Shown here: positions 26,743 to 34,252 of the stretch, piece after piece | Layout of the letters: every line of letters begins with the position of its first letter | How positions within the stretch are numbered: position 1 is the stretch's first letter | Assembly (NCBI RefSeq): GCF_000980885.2 | Contig: NZ_LBDA02000097.1 | Span: forward strand, 1 to 40,502 | DNA length: 40,502 nucleotides | Source of the DNA: Streptomyces malaysiense | Lineage (GTDB): Bacteria; Actinomycetota; Actinomycetes; Streptomycetales; Streptomycetaceae | Direction of reading: 5' to 3' | Program-made: the position numbers and the translations under genes | Notes under the pieces: model-generated | The model's database searches: none | The model's input: only the letters and a program-made list of their open reading frames with translations | Told to the model about the DNA's origin: nothing

Positions 26743-29064
26743 TCAGTCGGTGTCCTGGTGGGCCACGTCGAGGTCCACCACGCAGGACCTGCCCTCGCCC
26801 AGGGTCACGTCCGCGAGGACGGGGCCGAAGCCGGAGGTGACGACGGTGTAGGCGCCGGGGGCCAGGTTCTGGAGGGTGTAGGTGCCGTCGGCTCCGGTCG
26901 CGGCCGAGGCGACCACCTCGCCCGAGGCGCCGAGCAGGGTGATGCGCGCGTCCGGGACCGGCCGGCCGGTGTGCTCGTGGCGCACCGTGCCGCGCACGTT
27001 GCCGAGGCCCGCGAGGGTGACGTCCGGTACGGCCGGACCGGCGCCGGCGTCGAGCCGCACGGCCCGCGGGTGATGCCCGGCGGCCGAGACGACCAGGGTG
27101 TACGACGAGGCTTCCCGAGGCGCCAGTTCGTACGTGCCGTCCTCACCGGTGCTGGCGCGGGCCCGCTGCCGGCCGGAACGGTCGACGAGGGTGAGGGCCG
27201 CCCGTGCGATGGGCCGGCCGGCGCTGTCGTACACCCCGCCGCGCAGCACCTCAGTGGGCGGGGTGGGCGTCGTCGCCGTGCTCTCCGCCCCGGCGGCCGG
27301 ACCCGGGTCCGGTGCCGGGGACGGTGGGCCCGCCGGCACCGTCCCCGTCCGGCGGCCGCGGATCAGCGAGGCGCCCGCCGCCGCGAGGGACATCGCGATG
27401 GCGAGGGAGAACACCACGACCAGGCCGTCGTGGAACGGCTGGGAGATCAGGTGGGGGAAGAACTCGCGGCCGGTGAGATGCGCGGCGGCGGACGGGGACA
27501 GACGGCTCAGGATGTCCGGGCCGAGCAGGTGCTGGATGGGGTTGTAGCCGAGGAAGGCCGCGAACAGGACCCCGACCGGCGGCAGCTGGGACACCGTGTG
27601 CGCGGCGCCCGCGGGCACGCCCTGGGCCGTCAGGCCGGTGGTGAGGGTGTCGGGGAGGGTCCCGGCGAGCCCCGCGACCATGAGCGAGAAGAACACGCCC
27701 ATGGACAGCACCATGCCCGCGTTCTGGAAGGTGGCGCGCATGCCGGAGGCCGCGCCGCGGGCGTCGGCCGGCACGCTGGACATGATGATCGCCGTGTTGG
27801 GGGCGGCGAACAGACCACCGCCGAGCCCGTTGAGGAAGATCAGCGCGGCGAACACCCAGTACGAGAAGTCGCTCGGCAGGACCAGCAGCCCGGCGAACGA
27901 CACCGCCATCACCAGGAAGCCGCACGCCGCGAACAGCCGCGCCCCGAACTTGTCCGACAGGGCTCCGGACAGCGGCCCGGCGAGCAGGAAGCCGATGGTG
28001 AGCGGGAGCATGTAGATGCCCGCCCACAGGGGCGTGTCGGCGTAGTCGTACCCGTGCAGCGGCAGCCAGATGCCCTGGAGCCAGATGATCAGCATGAACT
28101 GGAGCCCGCCGCGGGCGATCGCGCCGAGCAGGGTGGCGGCGTTGCCGCCGGCGAAGGCCGCGTCGCGGAACAGCCGCAGCGGGAACATCGGTTCCGGGAC
28201 CTTGGCCTCCACGAGGCAGAAGACCACGAGCATCACGGCGCCGCCGATCAGGCCCGCCAGCACCCAGGGGTTGGTCCAGCCCATGGTGTGGCCGCCGTAC
28301 GGCTGGATGCCGTAGGTGATCCCCGCGAGCAGCGCGGTCAGGCCGATGGCGAAGGTGACGTTGCCCCACCAGTCCATCCGCCCCGGCCTGCGGATGCCGG
28401 TCTCGTGCAGCGACTTGTACGCCCACACCGTGCCGATCAGGCCGATGGGCACGTTGACCCAGAAGATCGAGCGCCAGTTCCAGGTGACCAGCACACCGCC
28501 GAGCACCAGGCCGAGGAACGAACCGGCGATGCCGGCCACCATGTTGACGCCGAGCGCCATACCGCGCTGGCGTGCCGGGAACGCGTCGGTGAGGATCGCC
28601 GCCGAGTTGGCCATCAGCATCGAACCGCCGACGGCCTGCACGATGCGCCAGCCGATCAGCCAGAGCGCGCCGCCGCCGCCGTGGAAGGGGTCGAGCGAGA
28701 GGATCACCGAGGTGATCGTGAAGATGAGGAAGCCCGCGTTGTAGATGCGGACCCGGCCCATCATGTCACCGAGCCTGCCGAGCGCCACGACCAGCACCGC
28801 CGTGACGAGCATGTAGCCCATCAGCATCCACAGCAGGTAGCTGACGTTGGCGGGCTCCAGCGGGTCCAGGCGGATGCCGGTGAAGATGCCGGGCAGCGAG
28901 ATCAGCACGATCGAGCTGTTGATCGTGGCGATCAGCATGCCCACCGTGGTGTTGGTCAGTGCCACCCACTTGTAGCCGGGATGGTCCGCGCCGATCCATC
29001 CGCGTCCGCGGTGCTGCCCGGCGCCGGAGGCGCCGGGTATGCGGTCGGTCTCCCTGGACGTCAT
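26743..29064 (-). CDS. DHA2 (14-TM) MFS efflux pump fused to two carboxypeptidase-regulatory-like domains
   Basis: 773 residues. The first 560 or so form an EmrB/QacA-type drug:proton antiporter: NTTVGMLIATINSSIVLISLP, GRLGDMMGRV, the long helix pairs, and GLGGGLFAAPNTAIIMS. A Pro/Ala linker follows, then two beta-sandwich repeats at about 604-685 (GVYDSAGRPIARAALTLVDR, GEDGTYEL) and 686-773 (GTVRHEHTGRPVPDARITLL, GADGTYTLQNLAPGAYTVV), typical of CarboxypepD_reg/SpaA-like modules. With 14 helices the C-terminus should be cytoplasmic, an unusual place for this fold. The start overlaps the marR stop as ATGA, so the pump is translationally coupled to its regulator. Probable role: export of a toxic compound sensed by the MarR protein. 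Confidence 0.92.
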   Translation of the reverse strand: MTSRETDRIPGASGAGQHRGRGWIGADHPGYKWVALTNTTVGMLIATINSSIVLISLPGIFTGIRLDPLEPANVSYLLWMLMGYMLVTAVLVVALGRLGDMMGRVRIYNAGFLIFTITSVILSLDPFHGGGGALWLIGWRIVQAVGGSMLMANSAAILTDAFPARQRGMALGVNMVAGIAGSFLGLVLGGVLVTWNWRSIFWVNVPIGLIGTVWAYKSLHETGIRRPGRMDWWGNVTFAIGLTALLAGITYGIQPYGGHTMGWTNPWVLAGLIGGAVMLVVFCLVEAKVPEPMFPLRLFRDAAFAGGNAATLLGAIARGGLQFMLIIWLQGIWLPLHGYDYADTPLWAGIYMLPLTIGFLLAGPLSGALSDKFGARLFAACGFLVMAVSFAGLLVLPSDFSYWVFAALIFLNGLGGGLFAAPNTAIIMSSVPADARGAASGMRATFQNAGMVLSMGVFFSLMVAGLAGTLPDTLTTGLTAQGVPAGAAHTVSQLPPVGVLFAAFLGYNPIQHLLGPDILSRLSPSAAAHLTGREFFPHLISQPFHDGLVVVFSLAIAMSLAAAGASLIRGRRTGTVPAGPPSPAPDPGPAAGAESTATTPTPPTEVLRGGVYDSAGRPIARAALTLVDRSGRQRARASTGEDGTYELAPREASSYTLVVSAAGHHPRAVRLDAGAGPAVPDVTLAGLGNVRGTVRHEHTGRPVPDARITLLGASGEVVASAATGADGTYTLQNLAPGAYTVVTSGFGPVLADVTLGEGRSCVVDLDVAHQDTD

Positions 29065-29591
29065 CGGTCGCTCCCGGTGTCGGGCCGTTCGGGCCGTTCG
29101 GGCTGGAGGGCGGGCTGGACGGGCTGGGCTGTCCGGGTGCTCCCGGCGGCGTCGCTGAGCATGCGCCGCACGAGCGGGGCGACGACGCGCATGGCCTCGG
29201 CGAGCGCGCGCCTGTCGTCGTCCGCAAGGCCGGCCATCAGGTCGGCCAGGCGTGCGTCGCGCGAGCGCCGGCGGGCGGCGAGCACCGCCCGTCCGGCGTC
29301 CGTGACGGCGATCAGCGCCACCCGGCCGTCCACCGCGTCACCGACGCGCATGACCAGGTCCTGGCGTTCCAGCCGCTGCACCAACTGGGTCATGGACGGC
29401 TGGGCCACGCCCTCCGCCGCCGCGAGGAGGGTGAGCCGGACCGGGCCCTCGCGTTCCAGCCGCGCCAGGGTGGAGGCCGCGGTGAAACTGAGGTCCCGGT
29501 GATCCGTCACGACCCTGATCACGGCGGATGCCGTCTCCGCCAGTGACTGTGCGGTCCGCTGCACGTCCGCATCTCTGTGAGAGTGATCCAC
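29061..29591 (-). CDS. MarR family regulator of the efflux pump
   Basis: 176-residue winged-helix regulator. The wHTH runs from LSFTAASTLARLEREGPVRL through GVAQPSMTQLVQRLERQDLV to the wing RVGDAVDGRVALIAVTDAG; the C-terminal helix includes RRALAEAMRVVAPLVRRML and then a Pro-rich tail. MarR proteins usually repress an adjacent pump and release DNA when bound by a phenolic or drug ligand. The GTG at 29591 is the longest start, but a later GTG (codon 10) is also possible. A 17-bp inverted repeat covers this start codon, so autorepression is likely. It is coupled to the downstream pump by ATGA overlap. Confidence 0.9.
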   Translation of the reverse strand: MDHSHRDADVQRTAQSLAETASAVIRVVTDHRDLSFTAASTLARLEREGPVRLTLLAAAEGVAQPSMTQLVQRLERQDLVMRVGDAVDGRVALIAVTDAGRAVLAARRRSRDARLADLMAGLADDDRRALAEAMRVVAPLVRRMLSDAAGSTRTAQPVQPALQPERPERPDTGSDR

Positions 29592-29650
29592 ACTCTTTAA
29601 GTATCACCCGCCTATATAGGAACCCTATGAAAATCTTCGTAAGGATTTTC
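29580..29650 (-). promoter_or_regulatory. MarR promoter-operator region
   Basis: AT-rich island with three dyads: AGAGTG (29580-29585) with CACTCT (29591-29596) across 5 bases and over the start codon; the perfect palindrome CCTATATAGG (29611-29620); and GAAAATC (29629-29635) with GATTTTC (29644-29650) across 8 bases. The second could contain the -10. Which dyad is bound by MarR cannot be told from the sequence. Confidence 0.6.
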
Positions 29651-29700
29651 GCGCCGGGCCGGGCGAGGTCGGGCGGCACAGTCGGAGGGGACCGGACATG

Positions 29701-29736
29701 CCGGTGCCGGGACGGAGGGATCCGTCCCGGCACCGG
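29701..29736 (-). terminator. Terminator after the small secreted protein gene
   Basis: Perfect 15-bp stem (29701-29715 with 29722-29736) and a 6-base loop, 32 bases past the stop codon on the minus strand. Confidence 0.85.
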
Positions 29737-29768
29737 TGTTCCAAGGCTGGAGCGTGCGCGGAAAGCGG

Positions 29769-30188
29769 TCAGCTGACCGTGACCCGGAAGACCGGCGACG
29801 CCGTGCTGCCGCTGACCATGCGCAGGTCGTTCTTGCCCTTCAGGCCCAGCTCGACGCGCAGCGCGTAGGACCCGCCGCTGTTGACGGGCGTGGACGCCGG
29901 CAGGGTGACCCACTTGCCGTGCTGCTTCTGCTGGAGCGTCACCTTGGTGCCCGCCTTGATGCCGGTGGTCTTGCCGGTGACCCGGAACAGCGTCCAGGCG
30001 CGCACCGAGGACACCGACGGCGTGGCCGTGATGGCGGGCTTGGCGGCCGCGGCCGAACGGGCGCCGGCGGGAGCCGCGGTGTGCGCGGCCGGGGTGGCGG
30101 CCATCGCGGTGCCCGCGAGGGCGAGGGAGGCCGCGCCCAGGACGCCGACGACGGCAACGCGCAGGGAACGCCGCTTCGTGACCATCAT
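29769..30188 (-). CDS. Small secreted beta-sandwich-like protein, function unknown
   Basis: 139 residues with a Sec signal peptide (basic TKRRSLR, hydrophobic core, cleavage near AMAA), an Ala/Pro-rich spacer, and an approximately 85-residue mature domain with alternating strands (TPSVSSVRAWTLFRVTG, GTKVTLQQKQHGKWVTLPAS, SYALRVELGLKGKNDLRMV). Similar short exported domains occur in many Streptomyces proteins and look Ig-like, but I cannot name a function. The first of two ATG codons (30188) is favoured by AAGGA seven bases ahead. It has its own terminator and lies downstream of, but apart from, the P450 unit. Confidence 0.78.
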   Translation of the reverse strand: MMVTKRRSLRVAVVGVLGAASLALAGTAMAATPAAHTAAPAGARSAAAAKPAITATPSVSSVRAWTLFRVTGKTTGIKAGTKVTLQQKQHGKWVTLPASTPVNSGGSYALRVELGLKGKNDLRMVSGSTASPVFRVTVS

Positions 30189-30241
30189 GAATCTGTCCTT
30201 TTCTGTGGTGAGTTCAACTGTTCACGCCAAAGGAGAGGAAC

Positions 30242-30298
30242 ATGCCGATTGGCGCGGTCACTTGGAACGACGTCACCACGAGTGCGGGCGTTCACTGA
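30242..30298 (+). CDS. Possible 18-codon small ORF with strong RBS
   Basis: ATG at 30242 follows AAAGGAGAGGAAC, as strong a Shine-Dalgarno sequence as any in the window, and reads MPIGAVTWNDVTTSAGVH before TGA. It lies antisense to the leader of the small secreted protein in the gap before the ferredoxin gene. It could be a small peptide gene, a regulatory ORF, or chance. No homologous family is recognised. Confidence 0.22.
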   Translation: MPIGAVTWNDVTTSAGVH

Positions 30299-30333
30299 CG
30301 TTTTGTCCCCGTCTTGTAACAGCCGGTCCGGCG

Positions 30334-30555
30334 TCACTCACGGGGTCCGATCTTCCTCCCGTCGGCGTTTTGGACGCTGATGGCCCGCATCGGGCAGATG
30401 TCGGCCGCGTCCAGGGCGCGTTCGTCGCCCTCCGGGATGTGCTCGCGCACCGGACGCGAGCGGTCGCCGTCGAGGGCGAACAGGTCCGGCGCGGTCCCGG
30501 CGCACATGCCCGAGCCCATGCACTCGCCGGGGTCCACACTGAGTCGCCAGCTCAT
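30334..30555 (-). CDS. [3Fe-4S]-type ferredoxin, P450 partner
   Basis: 73-residue ferredoxin that delivers electrons to the P450 encoded directly upstream. Cysteines 12, 18 and 54 occur as CMGSGMC and ICPMRAI; the position that supplies the fourth ligand in [4Fe-4S] proteins is not Cys, as in Streptomyces P450-linked [3Fe-4S] ferredoxins. The protein is acidic in the middle. The ATG at 30555 is seven bases after the P450 stop, and its ribosome binding site overlaps that stop (TGAGG), so the two genes are co-transcribed and probably translationally coupled. No ferredoxin reductase gene is nearby, so a housekeeping reductase would be needed. Confidence 0.93.
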   Translation of the reverse strand: MSWRLSVDPGECMGSGMCAGTAPDLFALDGDRSRPVREHIPEGDERALDAADICPMRAISVQNADGRKIGPRE

Positions 30556-30562
30556 CGCCGCC

Positions 30563-31753
30563 TCACCAGCCCACCGGCATGACGCGGGGCCCGCGTACCA
30601 GCATCTCGGTCTTCCAGGTGATGTCGCCCGCGATGTGCAGCCGGGGGAAGCGGGCCACCAACGCCCCGATGGCCTCCTGGAGTTCGAGCCGGGCGAGCGG
30701 CGCGCCGAGGCAGTGGTGCACGCCGTGGCCGAAGCCGAGGTGCGCGTTGCCGCCGCGGGTGATGTCGAGCGCCCCGGCCTCGGTGAAGCGCAGCGCGTCC
30801 CGGTTGGCCGCCCCGATGGCGACCAGCACCGGCTCCCCGGCCCGCACCAGGGTGCCGCCGACCTCGACGTCCTCCCTGGCGTACCGGGCCTGCCCGGCCC
30901 CGCTGCCCAGCGGGACGAACCGCAGCAGCTCCTCGATCGCCTCTGTGATCAGCGTCGGCTCCGCACGCAGCCGCGCCAGCGCCTGCGGGTGATCGAGCAG
31001 GGTGAGCACGAAGTTGGGGATCTGGGTGGCGGTGGTCTCGTGACCGGCCACGAGGATGCCGACGCACAGGTCGACCAGTTCCAGCTCCGACAGCCGGTCG
31101 CCGTGGTCGCGCGCCTCGATCAGTGCCGTCATCAGGTCGTCCCGGGGTCCGGCTCGATGTACGGCGATCAAATCGGCCATGTAGGAACGGAGTTCCTCGC
31201 GGTTACGGTCGAACTCCTCGGCCGTCAGTGAGCTGGTGGACAGGGCCGCGTCGCTCCACGCGCGGAACTGCGGGCGGTCCCGCTCCGGTACCCCGAGCAG
31301 GCGGCAGATCACCGCGACCGGGATGGGCAGCGCGTAGCTGTCGACCAGGTCGACGGGCGGGCCCGCCGCCTCCATCGCGTCCAGCAGGGATGTCGTCAAC
31401 TCCCTGATCTGGGGCCGGAGTTTCTCGACCTGGCGAACGGTGAACGCCTTCGCCACCAGCGAGCGCAGCCGGGTGTGGTCGGGCGGGTCCATGCTGAGGA
31501 TCCCGCTGTCCCGACGGCCCTCGGAGGCCCGCGGCTCGTCGTGTTCGAGACTCAGCGCACGGCTGAACCGCTGGTCGCCGAGGACCAGCCGGGCGTCCGC
31601 GTACCGGGTGGCGAGCCAGGCCGGCTCGCCGTACTGCATCCGCACGCGCAGCAGCCCGGGGGTGTCACGGGCGCGCTCGTACGCCTCGGACAGATCCAGG
31701 TCCTGGCCGGAGTTGAAGGGGTAGGCGAGGGGTGCGTGGTCCGTTGCCGTCAC
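30563..31753 (-). CDS. Cytochrome P450 monooxygenase
   Basis: 396-residue soluble bacterial P450. Clear signatures: I-helix oxygen-binding AGHETT (236-241), K-helix EELLR, and heme loop FGHGVHHCLG with the axial thiolate at Cys348; MDPPDHTRLRSLV lies in the C-helix region. It would hydroxylate or otherwise oxidise a small molecule using electrons from the adjacent ferredoxin. The CYP family cannot be assigned securely by eye. The GTG at 31753 follows AAGGGAG. A palindrome 15 bases upstream of the start and a divergent TetR gene point to ligand-controlled repression. The substrate could be a xenobiotic or the TetR ligand itself, which is inference. Confidence 0.95.
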   Translation of the reverse strand: MTATDHAPLAYPFNSGQDLDLSEAYERARDTPGLLRVRMQYGEPAWLATRYADARLVLGDQRFSRALSLEHDEPRASEGRRDSGILSMDPPDHTRLRSLVAKAFTVRQVEKLRPQIRELTTSLLDAMEAAGPPVDLVDSYALPIPVAVICRLLGVPERDRPQFRAWSDAALSTSSLTAEEFDRNREELRSYMADLIAVHRAGPRDDLMTALIEARDHGDRLSELELVDLCVGILVAGHETTATQIPNFVLTLLDHPQALARLRAEPTLITEAIEELLRFVPLGSGAGQARYAREDVEVGGTLVRAGEPVLVAIGAANRDALRFTEAGALDITRGGNAHLGFGHGVHHCLGAPLARLELQEAIGALVARFPRLHIAGDITWKTEMLVRGPRVMPVGW

Positions 31754-31767
31754 AGCTGTCTCCCTTG

Positions 31768-31785
31768 TGTAAGCACACGCTTACA
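31768..31785. promoter_or_regulatory. TetR-type operator in the P450/tetR intergenic region
   Basis: Perfect 7-bp arms TGTAAGC (31768-31774) and GCTTACA (31779-31785) around ACAC, in the 135-base gap between divergent P450 and tetR genes and just ahead of the P450 start. This is a typical TetR binding site that could shut both promoters. Confidence 0.75.
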
Positions 31786-31888
31786 ACGCTAGGAGCTGCG
31801 CACCGGGCGCGCAACGACGCTAATCGGCCGTTACTCTGCGGGTCCTCGGCAGACGCGCGTCGGGCGCGGGGCGGCAAAGGAGCAGCGG

Positions 31889-32560
31889 GTGGACGGCGGC
31901 GAGTACACGCGGGACCAGCACCGGAGCGCCGGGGGCGCCCTGGAGGGGGAGTCGCCGCAGCGTCCGCGCGATGCCCGGGAGACCCGCGCGCGCATCCTGC
32001 GGGCCGCCGGAGCGGTCTTCGCCGGGCGGGGTTACGAGGCGGCGACCGTCCGGGACATCGCCGCCCGCGCCGGGGTGAACCAGGCGCTGATATTCCGCTA
32101 CTTCGGCTCGAAGAAGGCCCTGCTCACCGAGGTGATGGCTCAGGACGGCAAGGAGCAGGTGAGCACCACGCCCCCCGAGCTGCTGTTCGAGACCGCGCTG
32201 CGCGGCGTCCTCGCGGAGGGCGGCGGTGCCGAGGCGGACCGGCTGGCCGTCTACCTCCGCTCCATCGGCAGCGCCGACGCCGCCCCCGAGACGGTGCGCG
32301 CCCTCGGCGAGGAGTACGCCACCGCGCTCGCCGCCCTCTCCGGGGCCGAGGACGGCACCCTGCGCGCCCAGCTCGCCATGGCCTGGCTGCTCGGCATCGG
32401 CCTGATGCGCGTCGTCGTACGCCAGGAACCCCTGGCCACCGCCGAACCGGACGCGGTCTGCGCGCATGTCCTCGCGGCACTGGACCGGCTGCTCCCGGTG
32501 CTGCCCGGTGGGGAGCCGGGGCGGGGAACGGGGCAGGAGCGGCCCGGCGGGCGGCCGTAG
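31889..32560 (+). CDS. TetR family regulator of the P450-ferredoxin unit
   Basis: 223 residues. After a polar extension of about 28 residues comes the HTH (RARILRAAGAVFAGRGYEAA, TVRDIAARAGVNQALIFRYFGSKKALL), then a helical ligand domain with the DAVCAHVLAALDRLLPVL helix near the end. The GTG at 31889 follows AAAGGAG by six bases. It is divergently oriented to the P450 gene and a palindromic operator lies between them, the usual arrangement for a local repressor. The ligand is unknown. Convergent with the next TetR gene. Confidence 0.92.
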   Translation: MDGGEYTRDQHRSAGGALEGESPQRPRDARETRARILRAAGAVFAGRGYEAATVRDIAARAGVNQALIFRYFGSKKALLTEVMAQDGKEQVSTTPPELLFETALRGVLAEGGGAEADRLAVYLRSIGSADAAPETVRALGEEYATALAALSGAEDGTLRAQLAMAWLLGIGLMRVVVRQEPLATAEPDAVCAHVLAALDRLLPVLPGGEPGRGTGQERPGGRP

Positions 32561-32596
32561 GCCGGGCCGGCGACGCGCGCGGGCGCGGCCCGGTCC
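32560..32596. terminator. Terminator-like hairpin between two tetR genes
   Basis: Arms around 32560-32569 and 32586-32596 (core CCGGGCC/GGCCCGG) pair with one mismatch in the short gap between convergent stop codons. Weaker than the other terminators of the window. Confidence 0.5.
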
Positions 32597-32604
32597 GCCC
32601 CGGC

Positions 32605-33273
32605 TCAGCCGGCCTCCGCCGTCCTCGCGCCGGCCCCCGTGAGATACGCGCCGAGCACCCGGTTCAGCCGCGGTTCCACCTCCACCACCGCGTGGCCGAG
32701 CCGGGGATCGCTCGTGTACAGCTCGCGCAGGCGCGGGCCGGGCGTGGCCATCTGCCACAGGGCGCCGGCGAGGCTGGTCGCCGTGGCGATCGCGTCGACG
32801 CTCCGCAACTCGTCGAGGCCGAGAAGCCGGCCCAGTTCGCCGCCGATCAGCTCGACCTCCTTCAGGGTGGCGAGCTTGAAGGAGCGCACCGACTCGATCG
32901 ACACGTTCCGCTCCAGGTTCAGCGGTGCCTGCGCCAGCAGGTCGCAGAACAGGGGCCGTGCCGCCAGCGAGCCCGCGAGGGCGGCCGCGACCTCCGCGGC
33001 CGTCGCCTCGGTCCGTCGTCCCAGGTCGGCGCGGAGTTCGGCGGACCACTCCCGCCAGCCCTCGGCGGTCAGCGCGAGGAAGATCTGCTCCCGCGTCTCG
33101 AAATAGCGCAGCAACGCGGACTTGTGCACGCCCACGGCCGAGGCGATGTCCGTGAGGGTGACGTCCCGCACCCCTCGTGCCCGGCCGAGTGTCCGGGCGG
33201 CGTCCAGGATCGCGGCTTCCCGCGCCTGTTTGGCCTCGGCGCTGCGCGCACGCTGAAAGGCAGGCTCACTCAT
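32605..33273 (-). CDS. TetR family regulator divergent from an SDR
   Basis: 222 residues from ATG 33273. HTH: REAAILDAARTLGRARGV then TLTDIASAVGVHKSALLRYFETREQIFLAL; the C-terminal domain follows the TetR_C pattern seen in regulators of reductases and pumps. Alternative in-frame starts are ATG 33285/33282 and GTG 33300, but the last lies inside the palindromic operator and none has a Shine-Dalgarno sequence; a short or leaderless message is possible. It presumably represses the divergent SDR and itself through the tandem operators. Confidence 0.9.
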   Translation of the reverse strand: MSEPAFQRARSAEAKQAREAAILDAARTLGRARGVRDVTLTDIASAVGVHKSALLRYFETREQIFLALTAEGWREWSAELRADLGRRTEATAAEVAAALAGSLAARPLFCDLLAQAPLNLERNVSIESVRSFKLATLKEVELIGGELGRLLGLDELRSVDAIATATSLAGALWQMATPGPRLRELYTSDPRLGHAVVEVEPRLNRVLGAYLTGAGARTAEAG

Positions 33274-33293
33274 GCGGGACATCATAGAAAGAG

Positions 33294-33332
33294 TTAACAC
33301 AACGGTGTTGCGTTAATAAGAGAACGGTGTTG
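33294..33332. promoter_or_regulatory. Tandem operators between tetR and SDR
   Basis: TTAACACAAC (33294-33303), GGT, GTTGCGTTAA (33307-33316) form a palindrome with 9 of 10 arm positions matching. Its AACGGTGTTG element is repeated at 33323-33332, 22 bp further on, two helical turns, so two repressor dimers could bind one face of the DNA. A TACTAAT -10-like box (33333-33339) lies directly before the SDR start. Confidence 0.75.
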
Positions 33333-33342
33333 TACTAATGAC

Positions 33343-34224
33343 ATGAGTGCACAGGAATCCCAGGTCTGGTTCATCACCGGTTCGTCGCGCGGCTTCGGCC
33401 GCGCCCTGGTCGACGCCGCGCTGGAGGCCGGTGACCGGGTCGTCGCCACCGCTCGCCGTCCCGAGGCCCTCGCGGCGGACCTCGCCGGGTACGGCGACCG
33501 CGTACTGCCCCTCGCCCTGGACGTCACCGATCCGGACGCGGCACGGGCGGCCGTCGAGGCGGCCGTCGCCCGCTTCGGGCGCCTCGACGTGCTCGTGAAC
33601 AACGCGGGGTACGCGAACGTGTCGCCCGTCGAGACGGGTGCGGACGGCGACTTCCGGGCCCAGTTCGAGACCAATTTCTGGGGCGTCTACCACGTCACCA
33701 AGGCCGCGCTCCCCGTTCTGCGCCGGCAGGGAGCGGGCACCGTCGTGCAGTTCTCCTCGATCGGCGGCCGGGTCGGCGGCTCGCCGGGCATCGCGTCGTA
33801 CCAGGCGGCCAAGTTCGCCGTGGACGGCTTCAGCCGGGTGCTGGCCGCGGAGACCGCGCCCTTCGGCGTACGGGTGATGGTGGTCGAGCCGAGCGGCTTC
33901 GCCACCGACTGGGCCGGCTCCTCGATGACCGTCCACGACGTCCCCGACGCCTACGACGCGACGGTGGGCGCGATGAACCGGCTGATGCGGCAGAACACGG
34001 CCGGCGCGGCCGGGGACCCGCGCCGCGCCGCGGAGATCATCGTCCGCACGGTACGGCGCGGCGAGGTCCCGGGCCACCTCCCGCTCGGGGTGAACGCCGC
34101 GACCATGGCTCTGGACCACGCCCACCGCCGGCTCGCCGAGGCGAGCGCCTGGGCGGAGGTGAGCCGTTCGGCCGACTTCGGCGAGCCCTACCCCGTCCCG
34201 CTCCCGTCGCAGGCGGCCGGGTGA
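33343..34224 (+). CDS. Short-chain dehydrogenase/reductase (SDR)
   Basis: 293-residue classical SDR with the NAD(P)-binding TGSSRGFG near the N-terminus, the DVTD and NNAG motifs, and the catalytic Ser and YxxxK in FSSIGGRVGGSPGIASYQAAK. The basic ATARRPE after strand two suggests NADPH preference. It oxidises or reduces an unidentified alcohol or carbonyl. The ATG at 33343 has no Shine-Dalgarno sequence and sits four bases after a TACTAAT box, which would produce a leaderless mRNA. Control by the divergent TetR protein is likely. Confidence 0.93.
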   Translation: MSAQESQVWFITGSSRGFGRALVDAALEAGDRVVATARRPEALAADLAGYGDRVLPLALDVTDPDAARAAVEAAVARFGRLDVLVNNAGYANVSPVETGADGDFRAQFETNFWGVYHVTKAALPVLRRQGAGTVVQFSSIGGRVGGSPGIASYQAAKFAVDGFSRVLAAETAPFGVRVMVVEPSGFATDWAGSSMTVHDVPDAYDATVGAMNRLMRQNTAGAAGDPRRAAEIIVRTVRRGEVPGHLPLGVNAATMALDHAHRRLAEASAWAEVSRSADFGEPYPVPLPSQAAG

Positions 34225-34252
34225 GCCCGGGGCCGGTCCCGCCCGGGGCGGA

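Noticed and set aside
26434..29502. 1000-residue plus-strand frame opposite the MFS efflux gene
   Set aside because: His/Glu/Arg/Gly-rich shadow frame; the minus strand encodes a clear transporter and MarR regulator.
33298..33300. GTG 33300 as the start of the second TetR protein
   Set aside because: It lies inside the palindromic operator and would add a non-conserved extension containing a rare TTA codon.
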